DNA of 64,000 nt. Source: Rhodococcus jostii RHA1. GTDB taxonomy: Bacteria; Actinomycetota; Actinomycetes; Mycobacteriales; Mycobacteriaceae. Under the pieces are notes generated by a model that searched no databases, was not told where the DNA came from, and saw only the letters and a list, made by a program, of their open reading frames with translations. Every line of letters begins with the position of its first letter. The stretch's first letter is position 1. The translations under genes and the position numbers were made by a program. Positions 53,532 through 62,311 of this stretch are shown piece after piece. The stretch spans positions 2,170,001 to 2,234,000 of the forward strand of contig NC_008268.1 in assembly GCF_000014565.1 (NCBI RefSeq), in the 5' to 3' direction.

Positions 53532-54296
53532 TTACAAACCGTTACGCATGGTTGTACGCGCCGAAACAGCCGCGACGACACGTTCTGCGACCACGCGCAG
53601 TTTGACGTTCTCCCGCTGCGAACGCGTGACGAGGACCTCGAATGCGGTCTCGGCGTCGAGACCCCGCAACGCCATCACGATTCCCTTCGCCTGGTCGATG
53701 ACGGCGCGGGAACGGAGGGCGATACGAAGTTGCTCGATCAGATTTCTCGCCTCGCCGTACCGCCGCGCATTGCGCACCGCGACCGCTGCCGCCTCGACGT
53801 AGAGCTCGAGCACCGACTCGTCCATGCGGTGGAAGGCGTGCGGCAACAGTCCGTACAGATTCAGGGCGGCAGACTGCTCCGCGACGGGAAGGGGCACGGA
53901 CAGATAGCTGTGGACGCCTGCCGGTTCGGAACTCGCGGCGTACGCCGGCCACCTCTCGTACGCGGCGGCGCGGTCGGCTCGCACGGTCTCGCGGGAGCGC
54001 ACGACGTCGAGCGCAGGCCCCTCACCGAAGCGGTACTGCAACTCCTCGAGCGCCGCGAGCTCGTCCGACGTCGCGGCCACCGTGACGGGACCCGTCGGCC
54101 CGAGAACGGTGATCCCGGCCATCGCCGCACCCGGGAACACCTCGACCATCCGACGGCACAGCGTGTGCAGCACGACGTCGGTCTCGTCCTCGGGCTCAAG
54201 CAACTCGAGCACAGCGTCGAGCGACACGGTGACCGCGTCGGCGTCTGCGGTCTCGACGTCACTCGTCAACGTGTGCAGATGAATCTCGTCAGGCAT
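53532..54296 (-). CDS. GAF-ANTAR domain protein
   Basis: 254 aa from ATG 54296 with GGGAGACG upstream. GAF domain (about residues 35-175, ending NLYGLLPHAFHRMDESVL) followed by an ANTAR domain: ALRSRAVIDQAKGIVMALRG, then ETAFEVLVTRSQRENVKLRVVAE. ANTAR proteins bind paired hexanucleotide loops in RNA to prevent termination. The target RNA is unknown. Divergent from rsbW-sigF, so it is part of the stress signalling cluster. Confidence 0.9.
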   Translation of the reverse strand: MPDEIHLHTLTSDVETADADAVTVSLDAVLELLEPEDETDVVLHTLCRRMVEVFPGAAMAGITVLGPTGPVTVAATSDELAALEELQYRFGEGPALDVVRSRETVRADRAAAYERWPAYAASSEPAGVHSYLSVPLPVAEQSAALNLYGLLPHAFHRMDESVLELYVEAAAVAVRNARRYGEARNLIEQLRIALRSRAVIDQAKGIVMALRGLDAETAFEVLVTRSQRENVKLRVVAERVVAAVSARTTMRNGL

Positions 54297-54392
54297 CCCA
54301 CTCGTCTCCCGTGACCACCATGACCCTGCCGAGGGCCTCAGGAACGCTGATCGTGCCGCCAACATTACTCGGGCAAACGTACTGATCGGACT

Positions 54393-54419
54393 GGTTTGAT
54401 CGGTCCTGTTCTGCGGTAT
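54393..54419 (+). promoter_or_regulatory. Candidate SigF autoregulatory promoter
   Basis: GGTTT (54393-54397), 17-base spacer, GGTAT (54415-54419). It precedes rsbW-sigF, as the autoregulated promoter does before mycobacterial usfX-sigF. The -10 lacks one G of GGGTAT. Confidence 0.5.
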
Positions 54420-54517
54420 TCCACCTGCGGTGTCGCCGGATCGCTACCCTGACTTCTCAGCAGCGCGAGCCGACCCACCGCCCGCCGACAGCACGGTACG
54501 CCCGACCCGGAGGTCTC

Positions 54518-54952
54518 ATGGCCATCGCCAAGACAATCGAACCCGACCAGGATCACACACATCCCGTCGTCGAACTGCGCGTGCGAGCAACGCCCGATCA
54601 GCTCTCCGTACTGCGCGCCCTTGCAGCAACCGTTGCCATTCACGAAGATTTCGACCTCGACTCCATCGCCGACATCAAACTGGCCATGGACGAGATCTGT
54701 ACCCAGCTGATCGTCCGCGCGACACCGGATGCGGTCCTGGTGTGCCGGCTGCAGTATCTCGACAACACCCTGCGAGTCGACGTATCGAGCACCACCACCT
54801 CGGTCGACTCCCTCGGCGAGCGTTCGTTCGCCTGGCACGTACTCAACGCCCTCACCGATTCGGTCGATCTGAAACAGGAGCCCGACTCAGCCAGCGCGGG
54901 TTTCGTGACCACCATGGAATTCACCAAGGTGAAGAACGGCCTGAGTCTGTGA
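54518..54952 (+). CDS. rsbW: Anti-sigma factor (RsbW-type serine kinase/ATPase)
   Basis: 144 aa. HATPase fold of the GHKL family: IADIKLAMDEICTQLI is the N-box helix. Short and partly degenerate G boxes are typical of UsfX, the SigF anti-sigma factor. It sequesters SigF until an antagonist STAS protein binds. GTGA overlap with sigF gives translational coupling. Confidence 0.88.
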   Translation: MAIAKTIEPDQDHTHPVVELRVRATPDQLSVLRALAATVAIHEDFDLDSIADIKLAMDEICTQLIVRATPDAVLVCRLQYLDNTLRVDVSSTTTSVDSLGERSFAWHVLNALTDSVDLKQEPDSASAGFVTTMEFTKVKNGLSL

Positions 54953-55746
54953 CGTCCCATACTCACAGTGGGGGGCACACGGCCCGTTGGCCGGACGAGT
55001 ATCAGGACGTCACAGCACTCTTCGAACAGATGGCAGCCCTCGACGAGGACGATCCCCGGCGCAGCAGACTGCGTGACGCCGTCGTGACGCGCTGCCTCCC
55101 GCTCGCCGAGCACATCGCTCGCCGTTTCGACGGCCGCGGCGAGGCGCACGACGATCTGGTTCAGGTCGCGCGCCTCGGCCTGGTCAACTCGGTCGACCGG
55201 TTCGACGTGGAGCGGGGATCCGACTTCGTGTCGTTCGCGGTCCCCACCATCATGGGCGAGGTACGACGGCACTTCCGCGACACCGGGTGGGCCGTGCGGG
55301 TGCCCCGCCGGATGAAGGAACTGCACCTCGCGCTGAGCCAGGCCGTCGCCGAACTGTCCCAGAGTCTCGGCCACGCGCCCACCGTCAGCGAACTCGCCGA
55401 ACATCTGGACCTCGAACAGGAGGAGGTGGCGCAGGGGCTCCTCGCCGGCAACGCGTACCAGACGGTCTCCGTCGACAACACGTCGTCGGACCGGACAGGC
55501 GAGCTGTCCATGGTGGAGACACTCGGCGACTACGACGCCGCGATGGACGACGTCGAGAACCACGAAACCCTGCGCCCCCTGCTCCAATCGCTGCCCGAAC
55601 GGGAGCGGACCGTCCTCATGCTGCGATTCTTCGGCAACATGACACAGACTCAGATCGCCGACCGGGTCGGTATCTCGCAGATGCACGTGTCCCGGTTGCT
55701 GGCGAAGACACTGGCATCACTGCGAGATCAACTCGGTGACGCGTAG
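54949..55746 (+). CDS. sigF: RNA polymerase sigma factor SigF (SigB/F/G family)
   Basis: 265 aa from GTG 54949. Region 2: DDLVQVARLGLVNSVDRFD and FVSFAVPTIMGEVRRHFRD. Region 3: RVPRRMKELHLAL. Region 4: LPERERTVLMLRFFGNMTQTQIADRVGISQMHVSRLLAK. Group 3 stress-response sigma factor. Controlled by RsbW and one or more STAS antagonists. Candidate SigF promoters lie before its own operon, the DUF2231 operon and the glycosyltransferase. Confidence 0.95.
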   Translation: MTSHTHSGGHTARWPDEYQDVTALFEQMAALDEDDPRRSRLRDAVVTRCLPLAEHIARRFDGRGEAHDDLVQVARLGLVNSVDRFDVERGSDFVSFAVPTIMGEVRRHFRDTGWAVRVPRRMKELHLALSQAVAELSQSLGHAPTVSELAEHLDLEQEEVAQGLLAGNAYQTVSVDNTSSDRTGELSMVETLGDYDAAMDDVENHETLRPLLQSLPERERTVLMLRFFGNMTQTQIADRVGISQMHVSRLLAKTLASLRDQLGDA

Positions 55747-55747
55747 G

Positions 55748-56788
55748 TCAGATCGTTGCCGTGTCGATCACGAATCGGTACCGCACGTCGCTGCCGACCA
55801 CGCGGTCGTAGGCGCCGTCGATCTCGTCCGCCGAGATCACCTCGATCTCGGCGCCGATACCGTGCTGGGCGCAGAAGTCCAGCATCTCCTGCGTCTGCGC
55901 GATCCCGCCCACCATCGAACCGGCGAGACTGCGACGGTTGGCTGCGAGACTGAACGCGCGCACCTCGATCGGCTTCTCCGGCAGCCCCAGTTCGACCAGG
56001 GTTCCGTTGATCGCGAGCATCGACATGTAGGCGTCGATGTCGAGATTCACCGAGACGGTGTTGACGATGAGGTCGAATTGTCCGCGCAACTGCGTGAACG
56101 TGATCGGATCCGCGGTGGCGTAGTAGTGGTCGGCACCGAACTTCAGGCCGTCGTCCTTCTTGCCGAGGGACTGGCTGAGCACGGTGACCTCGGCACCCAT
56201 CGCATGCGCGATCTTCACACCGACGTGTCCGAGACCGCCCATCCCGACGACGGCGACCTTCTTGCCCGGTCCGGCTCCCCAGTGTGCGAGCGGTGAGTAC
56301 AGCGTGATCCCGGCGCAGAGCAGCGGCGCCGCGACGTCCAGTGCCAGGCCGTCGGGTATGGACAGGACGAATCGTTCCGTCACGACGATGTGCGTCGAGT
56401 AGCCGCCCTGCGTCCACTCGCCGTCGCGCCCCTTGGCGTTGTACGTGCCGGTCACCCGGTTGACGCAGTACTGCTCCTCGTCGGCCCGGCAGGCGTCGCA
56501 TTCGCCGCAGGAGTCGACGAAGCAGCCGACACCGACCCGGTCGCCGACCCGGTGCTTCGTGACGCCGGAACCGACCGCGCTCACGACGCCCGCGATCTCG
56601 TGACCGGGGACGACGGGATAGTGCGTGCTGCCCCACTCGTTGCGGGCGGTATGAATGTCGGAGTGGCAGATGCCGGCGAACTTGATCTCGATGAGCACGT
56701 CGAGCGGTCCGAGCTCGCGGCGTTCGATGGTGGTCTTCTCGAAGGGTCCTGCGCTGGACGTGACTGCGTATGCGGCTGCGGTAACCAT
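55748..56788 (-). CDS. adhC: Zinc alcohol dehydrogenase (AdhC-type)
   Basis: 346 aa from ATG 56788. Catalytic zinc ligands in [17 protein letters not shown] and LLCAGITLY; structural zinc Cys in [19 protein letters not shown]-binding [17 protein letters not shown]. Close in pattern to mycobacterial AdhC (cinnamyl-alcohol-dehydrogenase clade, NADP-preferring). Reduces aldehydes or oxidises alcohols. Confidence 0.92.
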   Translation of the reverse strand: MVTAAAYAVTSSAGPFEKTTIERRELGPLDVLIEIKFAGICHSDIHTARNEWGSTHYPVVPGHEIAGVVSAVGSGVTKHRVGDRVGVGCFVDSCGECDACRADEEQYCVNRVTGTYNAKGRDGEWTQGGYSTHIVVTERFVLSIPDGLALDVAAPLLCAGITLYSPLAHWGAGPGKKVAVVGMGGLGHVGVKIAHAMGAEVTVLSQSLGKKDDGLKFGADHYYATADPITFTQLRGQFDLIVNTVSVNLDIDAYMSMLAINGTLVELGLPEKPIEVRAFSLAANRRSLAGSMVGGIAQTQEMLDFCAQHGIGAEIEVISADEIDGAYDRVVGSDVRYRFVIDTATI

Positions 56789-56870
56789 GCTTACATGCCT
56801 ACATGTTTGCGCGACCGAACGCACGTTCGGAGCCACCGCTGACGCGGTGACCCCGAACACGCCTCAGAAA

Positions 56871-59165
56871 TCAGGCCTCGGATTCTTCCTTCTCGGCCCG
56901 CCTGCGGAGACGCTTCGCCGCCGCCACCATATTGCGCAGCGAAGGCTCGAGCTGCCAGTAGTGACGCGTCTTCAGTCCGCCGTCCGGGTTGGCCCACAAC
57001 CGCTCGAGTGAGATCGACTCGCTCGCCTCCGTGAGCAGTTCGTCCAACTCGTCGATGTCCGGAATCCGGGCCGACCGGCTCTCGTACACACCCGGACCGA
57101 CACCGTGGGTCAGCGCCCGCTCCTTGATGGCATCGAGGACCCACGTGATGGAGCGCGTCGCCACGATCGCCGTCACGTCCGCATCGAGCCGTTCGATGGC
57201 GTCGACCACCGACGCCCGGCTCGTGTACGTGATATGCGTGTGGATCTGCGTCTCCGGCTTCGCCCCGCCCGTCGCGAGACGGAAGGCGTCGACCGCCCAC
57301 TCGAGATACGCCTCGCGGCCGTTCTCGCGCAACGGCAGCAATTCCCGGATCGCCGGCTCGTCGACCTGGATGATCGCGATACCCGCCGCCTCGAGGTCGG
57401 CGATCTCGTCACGGATCACCAGCGCCAACTGGTCAGCCGTCTCGTACAGCGGCTGATCCTGGCGGACGAACGACCGCGCGATCATCGTCACCGGACCCGT
57501 GAGCATGCCCTTGACCGGCTTGTCCGTCAGCGACTGCGCGTACGAGATCCACTCGACGGTCATCGGCTTCGGCCGCGACACGTCCCCGTAGAGGATCGGC
57601 GGACGAGTACACCGCGAGCCGTAAGCCTGCACCCACCCGTTGTGGGTGAAGGCATACCCCTCGAGAAGCTCCGCGAAGTACTGCACCATGTCGTTGCGCT
57701 CGTGCTCACCGTGCACGAAGACGTCGAGCCCGATGTCTTCCTGCAACCGGATCGTGCTTTCGATCTCGGCCTGGATCCGCTTGTAGTACTCCTCCCACTC
57801 GAGGCGTCCCTCACCCAGCTCGTACCGCGCCTGCCGGATCGCGTCCGTCTGCGGGAACGAGCCCAGCGTCGTCGCCGGAACCAGCGGCAGGTTCAGTCGC
57901 TCCTGCTGGGCGAGCCGCCGCTCCTCGTACGGAACCCGGAGGCGGTCGCCCGGCTTGATCGCATTGACCCGTGCCCGCACCGCGTGCTTGAGCTTGAAGT
58001 GCACCGACGTGGGACGCTTGCGCCACTTGTCGGACGGACCTTCGGTGAGCGCCTTGGCCAGCGAAACCACCTCGCCGACCTTCTGCTTCGCGAACGCGAG
58101 CCGATCCGCGACATCACCCGGGATGTCGTACTCGGACAACACGTCGTACGGCACGTGCAGCAACGACGTCGACGTCGAGACCACGAGATCCGGCACGACG
58201 TCCTTCAGCGTGTTCAGGTACGTCAGCGTGTTGTACCGGTCGACGCGCCACACGTTGCGGCCGTCGACCACACCGGCGTAGATGCGCTTGCGCTTCATGC
58301 CCGGGATCTTCGCCAGCTCGTCGGCGCTCAGCCGGTGACTGACGAGGTCGAGGCCCAGAGCCTCCACCTTGGTGGAGGCAAGGATGGCGAGCGCCTCCCC
58401 GAGATGCCCGTACGGACCGGTGACGAGGATGCGGGGCCGCAGCGGTGCGTGCGACAGCTTCTCGTACGCCTTTGCCAGCGCGGCCAGTTCTTCGGGTGTG
58501 CGGTCCTCGGTGAACGACGGCTCGTCCAGCTGGACGCACGTGGCGCCCGCCTTCGCGAGCTGCTCGAACAGCCGCTCGTACTCCGGCAGCACCTTGTCCA
58601 GCAGGTCCAGGGTGGAGAAGCCGTGCCGCTTCGACGTCGGACCGACCTTCGACAGCAGCAGCAGCGACACGGGCCCCAACACGACGGGACGCAGTTCGAT
58701 CCCGCGCGCCTTCGCCCGCTCGAACTCGTCCATCACGGTCTCGGACCGCAGCGCGAACTCGGTGTTCTCGTCCAGTTCGGGCTGACGGTAGTGGTAGTTG
58801 GTACCGAAGAACCGCACCAGCTCGAGCGGCGGGAAGTCCGGCCGGCCACGCGCCAGCGTGAAGTAGAAGTCCAGCGGATCGAGCTGACTCTCGAGCGGCT
58901 TGAACCGCTCGGGCACGGCACCGAACAGCAGCGCGTTGTCGAGTACGTGGTCGTAGTAGGAGAACGTGTTGCCCGGGACCTGGGTCAGACCGGTCGCGGC
59001 GAGCTCACTCCACGTCTCCTCCTGCAGATCCCGGGCGACGGTCACGAGTTCTTCCTTCGTGCTCGTGCCGTGCCAGTAGGACTCGAGGGCACGCTTGAGT
59101 TCGCGGCGAGGTCCGATGCGGGGATACCCCAGGATGCTGGATCCGTATGCTGCGGTGCTGGACAT
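56871..59165 (-). CDS. metE: Cobalamin-independent methionine synthase
   Basis: 764 aa, full length. The C-terminal zinc site includes His and Cys (IHTHITY replaces the usual HMCYS) and DADVTAIV. The substrate motif LGSFPQTDAIRQAR, VHGEHERNDMVQYF and the GPVTMIARSFVRQD block are intact. It methylates homocysteine from 5-methyl-THF-polyglutamate. The usual zinc Cys in HMCY appears as Thr-Tyr here (ITYTSR), which is worth checking, though mapping by eye is uncertain. The leader is too short for a cobalamin riboswitch. Confidence 0.93.
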   Translation of the reverse strand: MSSTAAYGSSILGYPRIGPRRELKRALESYWHGTSTKEELVTVARDLQEETWSELAATGLTQVPGNTFSYYDHVLDNALLFGAVPERFKPLESQLDPLDFYFTLARGRPDFPPLELVRFFGTNYHYRQPELDENTEFALRSETVMDEFERAKARGIELRPVVLGPVSLLLLSKVGPTSKRHGFSTLDLLDKVLPEYERLFEQLAKAGATCVQLDEPSFTEDRTPEELAALAKAYEKLSHAPLRPRILVTGPYGHLGEALAILASTKVEALGLDLVSHRLSADELAKIPGMKRKRIYAGVVDGRNVWRVDRYNTLTYLNTLKDVVPDLVVSTSTSLLHVPYDVLSEYDIPGDVADRLAFAKQKVGEVVSLAKALTEGPSDKWRKRPTSVHFKLKHAVRARVNAIKPGDRLRVPYEERRLAQQERLNLPLVPATTLGSFPQTDAIRQARYELGEGRLEWEEYYKRIQAEIESTIRLQEDIGLDVFVHGEHERNDMVQYFAELLEGYAFTHNGWVQAYGSRCTRPPILYGDVSRPKPMTVEWISYAQSLTDKPVKGMLTGPVTMIARSFVRQDQPLYETADQLALVIRDEIADLEAAGIAIIQVDEPAIRELLPLRENGREAYLEWAVDAFRLATGGAKPETQIHTHITYTSRASVVDAIERLDADVTAIVATRSITWVLDAIKERALTHGVGPGVYESRSARIPDIDELDELLTEASESISLERLWANPDGGLKTRHYWQLEPSLRNMVAAAKRLRRRAEKEESEA

Positions 59166-59220
59166 GCGGTCGACCTTTCTGGGCTCAGTCCAGTGGCTGA
59201 GAATGCCTCTGGGCTCGATG

Positions 59221-59270
59221 CACCTGTGCGCCTCTCACAACCGCCAGTGGTCGTGAAAGGCGCACAGGTG
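59221..59270. terminator. Strong hairpin between fadB2 and metE
   Basis: CACCTGTGCGCCT (59221-59233) pairs with AGGCGCACAGGTG (59258-59270). Inner TCAC/GTGA and ACC/GGT pairs extend the stem around small bulges. It sits 23 bases beyond the fadB2 stop, which is followed by four tandem CCTA units (59277-59292). Probably the fadB2 terminator; it could also be part of the metE leader. Confidence 0.7.
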
Positions 59271-59292
59271 TAGTCGCCTACCTACCTACCTA

Positions 59293-60189
59293 CTAGCTGG
59301 CCTTCTTGCTGGCACGGCCGTTGTCGCCGTACTCGTAGAAGCCCGCGCCGGACTTCTTGCCGACCAACCCGGCCTCGACCATGCGGAGCAGCAGCGGCGG
59401 CGCCGAGTACAGGGGCTCCTTGAACTCTTCGTACATGGAGTCGGCGATCGACTTGACCGTGTCCAGGCCCACCAGGTCGGTCAGCGCGAGCGGACCCATC
59501 GGGTGTGCGAGGCCGAGAACCGTTGCCTTGTCGATGTCTTCCTTGGTGGCGAACCCGGACTCCACCATGCGGATCGCGGAGAGCAGGTACGGCACCAGGA
59601 GGGCGTTGACGACGAATCCGGAACGGTCCGCGGAACGGACGACCTGCTTGCCCAGCACATCACTCGCGAAGGCCTCGGCCCGCTCGGACACCGACTTGCT
59701 CGTCTTGAGCGTGGTCACCAACTCGACGAGGGGAAGCACCGGAACGGGGTTGAAGAAGTGCATCCCGATGACCCGTTCCGGGGACTTCGTGGCGATACCC
59801 AGCTTCATGATCGGGATCGACGACGTGTTGGACGCCAGCACGGCGTTCGGATCCGTCACGACCTGGTCGAGTTCGGTGAAGATCTCGCTCTTCACCTTCT
59901 CGTCCTCGACGACGGCCTCCACGACGAGCTGCCGATCCGCGAAATCACCGAGATCGGAGGTGAACCGCAGCCGCCAGGCGGCCTGCTCACGTTCCCGCTC
60001 GGTGATCTTGCCGCTGCTCACTCCGCGGTCGAGCGACCGCAGGATGCGCGAACGCCCCGCCGCCGCAAGCTCGCGGGTCTGCTCGAACACCAGAACGTCG
60101 ACGTGCGCGCGAGCACACACCTCTGCGATTCCGGCACCCATGATCCCGGCGCCGATCACGCCGACGCGCTGAATCTTTTCGCTGGTCAC
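59293..60189 (-). CDS. fadB2: 3-hydroxybutyryl-CoA dehydrogenase
   Basis: 298 aa from GTG 60189 with AAAAGGAGCTGAC upstream. NAD-binding VGVIGAGIMGAGIAEVCA, catalytic His/Asn region IGMHFFNPVPVLPLVELV and ending GAGFYEYG. It oxidises 3-hydroxyacyl-CoA to acetoacetyl-CoA in short-chain fatty-acid breakdown or PHB metabolism. Sits downstream of isocitrate lyase, as in mycobacteria, but a strong hairpin intervenes. Confidence 0.95.
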   Translation of the reverse strand: MTSEKIQRVGVIGAGIMGAGIAEVCARAHVDVLVFEQTRELAAAGRSRILRSLDRGVSSGKITEREREQAAWRLRFTSDLGDFADRQLVVEAVVEDEKVKSEIFTELDQVVTDPNAVLASNTSSIPIMKLGIATKSPERVIGMHFFNPVPVLPLVELVTTLKTSKSVSERAEAFASDVLGKQVVRSADRSGFVVNALLVPYLLSAIRMVESGFATKEDIDKATVLGLAHPMGPLALTDLVGLDTVKSIADSMYEEFKEPLYSAPPLLLRMVEAGLVGKKSGAGFYEYGDNGRASKKAS

Positions 60190-60220
60190 GTCAGCTCCTT
60201 TTCGTCTAGTGGAGTCGTCG

Positions 60221-60256
60221 CCCGGGGAGGGGCCCGGTTACAGGCCCCTCCCCGGG
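60221..60256 (-). terminator. Hairpin between aceA and fadB2
   Basis: Perfect 14-bp stem CCCGGGGAGGGGCC with complement and 8-base loop, in the gap between the aceA stop and the fadB2 start on the minus strand. It would end or attenuate the aceA transcript before fadB2. Confidence 0.8.
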
Positions 60257-60308
60257 GTCGGGTTGATCAGGTGAAACCTTGATCGGTCGAAACCTTGGAG
60301 GCCAAGGC

Positions 60309-61598
60309 TCAGTGGAACTGACCCTCTTCGGTGGAGCCCTTCAGGGCAGCCGTCGAGGTGTTGGGGTCGACCGTGGTGGCGATGCTGTCGAAGTAGCCGG
60401 CACCGACCTCACGCTGATGCTTGATGGCGGTGAAGCCACGCTCCTCGGCGGCCTTGAACTCGCGCTCCTGCAGGTCGACGAAGGCGGTCATGCCCTCGCG
60501 GGCGTAGCCGTGCGCCAGGTCGAACATGCCGTAGTTGAGCGAGTGGAAGCCGGCCAGGGTGATGAACTGGAACTTGAAGCCCATCGCGCCGAGCTCCTTC
60601 TGGAACTTCGCGATGGTGGCGTCGTCCAGGTGCGCCTTCCAGTTGAAGGACGGCGAGCAGTTGTACGCGAGCAGCTGGTCCGGGAACTCGCTGCGAACCG
60701 ACTCGGCGAACTTCTTGGCGACCTCGAGGTCCGGCACGCCGGTCTCCATCCAGATGAGGTCGGCGTACGGGGCGTAGGCCTTGGCGCGCGCGATGCAGGG
60801 CTCGATGCCGTTCTTGATACCGAAGAAGCCCTCGGCGGTGCGGGTTCCGTCCAGGAACTGCTGGTCGCGCTCGTCGACGTCGGACGTGATGAGGGTCGCG
60901 GCCTCGGCATCGGTGCGGGCGATGACCACGGTGGGAACGTCCGCGACGTCGGCGGCGAGGCGAGCCGAGGTCAGGGTGCGGATGTGCTGCTGCGTGGGGA
61001 CGAGGACCTTGCCACCGAGGTGGCCACACTTCTTCTCCGACGCGAGCTGGTCTTCCCAGTGCGAACCGGCGACGCCGGCCGCGATCATGGCCTTCTGCAG
61101 CTCGTAGACGTTGAGCGCGCCACCGAAGCCTGCTTCTCCGTCGGCGACGATCGGGGCGAGCCAGTTGTCGACGGAGGTGTCGCCCTCGACCTTGGCGATC
61201 TCGTCGGCACGCAGCAGCGCATTGTTGATGCGGCGCACGACCTGCGGGACCGAGTTGGCCGGGTAGAGGCTCTGGTCGGGGTAGGTATGTCCGGACAGGT
61301 TCGCGTCACCGGCGACCTGCCAACCGGACAGGTAGATGGCCTTGAGGCCTGCACGGACCTGCTGAACGGCCTGGTTGCCGGTCAGCGCGCCCAGCGAGTT
61401 GATGTAGTCCTCGTTGTTCACGAGGTCCCAGAGGATCTCGGAACCACGGCGTGCGAGGGTCTGCTCTTCGACAACGGTGCCCTGGAGCTTGGTGACCTGC
61501 TCCGCCGTGTAGTTGCGGGTTACTCCCTTCCAGCGCGGGTTGGTGTCCCAATCCTGCTGGATTTCAGCTGCGGTCTTCGGGGTGCCGGTGGTCGACAT
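60309..61598 (-). CDS. aceA: Isocitrate lyase
   Basis: 429 aa from ATG 61598 with GGAG seven bases upstream. Catalytic loop [10 protein letters not shown] with nucleophile Cys is intact. [14 protein letters not shown] and NCSPSFNWK are the metal and substrate sites. It splits isocitrate to glyoxylate and succinate in the glyoxylate shunt for growth on acetate and fatty acids. A RamB-like box lies upstream, and the ramB gene itself is at the right end of the window. Confidence 0.97.
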   Translation of the reverse strand: MSTTGTPKTAAEIQQDWDTNPRWKGVTRNYTAEQVTKLQGTVVEEQTLARRGSEILWDLVNNEDYINSLGALTGNQAVQQVRAGLKAIYLSGWQVAGDANLSGHTYPDQSLYPANSVPQVVRRINNALLRADEIAKVEGDTSVDNWLAPIVADGEAGFGGALNVYELQKAMIAAGVAGSHWEDQLASEKKCGHLGGKVLVPTQQHIRTLTSARLAADVADVPTVVIARTDAEAATLITSDVDERDQQFLDGTRTAEGFFGIKNGIEPCIARAKAYAPYADLIWMETGVPDLEVAKKFAESVRSEFPDQLLAYNCSPSFNWKAHLDDATIAKFQKELGAMGFKFQFITLAGFHSLNYGMFDLAHGYAREGMTAFVDLQEREFKAAEERGFTAIKHQREVGAGYFDSIATTVDPNTSTAALKGSTEEGQFH

Positions 61599-61746
61599 CA
61601 AGACTCCACTCTCTTCGATCTGCTGGTCCGGTACGGATGTACTGCTTCACATCCTTGCCAGGCCCTTCGTATGTACTTACCGAGAATGACACACGCAAAA
61701 AGTGCCGTCTACCTGTTGCTAATGCCAATCTTGGCTAGCTTTTCAC

Positions 61747-61759
61747 AGAGCTTTGCAAA
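61747..61759. promoter_or_regulatory. Candidate RamB binding site upstream of aceA
   Basis: AGAGCTTTGCAAA matches 12 of 13 positions of the RamB motif described in Corynebacterium (A-A/G-AACTTTGCAAA). It lies about 150 bases upstream of the aceA start. CTTTGCAAAG within it is palindromic. Confidence 0.6.
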
Positions 61760-61999
61760 GACTGTTAAGAAAGTTCGGTGCCATACCTGCCCGATCGGAG
61801 AGGAAAAATACTCGCCAGTAGCAAAAAGCCGCAGGTGGTGAACCAAATGCACGCAACTGGCCGTACACAGATATTTCCGCCCCAGCGACCCTCGCCTTCC
61901 CGCCGCGGCACACCCCGCGACGCGCCCGTTGTGACTGCAATCACCAATCAGGTCGGTTACCGTGACCTCGAATGGTCTCCTCCGGCGAAGGGCACCACG
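61760..61999. other. Non-coding stretch between aceA control region and fmdB
   Basis: About 240 bases, with the AT-rich aceA upstream zone (to about 61860) followed by GC-rich sequence leading to fmdB. The fmdB frame is open upstream to about 61778, but no ribosome-binding site supports an earlier start. The fmdBA promoter is expected here; none was identified with confidence. Confidence 0.35.
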
Positions 62000-62290
62000 T
62001 TGCCGCTGTACGAATTCCGATGCGCCGCCGACTGCGGCCCGTTCGAGCGGTCGTTCCCGATGGCCGACGTACCCGGCACCACCCGCTGCCCCCGGTGCGA
62101 TCGCGACGCCGTCCGGCGTGTGTCCCCGCCGCGGCTCGGACACGGGTCGTCGTCCGCGATGAACCTCCTCGACCGCACGAAGAGGTCGGCTCACGAACCG
62201 GACGTCATAACCGGTCCGCCGCCCCCGGCCACGGCCGGACGTTCATCCGTCACGAGCAATCCGCTGCACCGCCGACTTCCTCGTCCCTGA
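62000..62290 (+). CDS. fmdB: FmdB-type zinc ribbon protein
   Basis: 96 aa from a TTG start, chosen because the family begins M-P-L-Y-E-F and GAAGGG lies seven bases upstream. Zinc ribbon Cys pairs: RCAADCG and RCPRCDRDAVRRV. FmdB is the putative regulatory or assembly protein of formamidase operons. Its stop is 21 bases before fmdA. The C-terminal half is polar and proline-rich. Confidence 0.82.
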   Translation: MPLYEFRCAADCGPFERSFPMADVPGTTRCPRCDRDAVRRVSPPRLGHGSSSAMNLLDRTKRSAHEPDVITGPPPPATAGRSSVTSNPLHRRLPRP

Positions 62291-62311
62291 CCGGCCACCG
62301 AAGGAGCGCAC

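Noticed and set aside
57105-59273. 722-codon plus-strand open frame opposite metE
   Set aside because: Shadow frame of a full-length, well-conserved metE.
59166-59292. Cobalamin riboswitch before metE
   Set aside because: The gap is too short and lacks the B12-box type sequence; it holds one long hairpin and a CCTA tandem instead.
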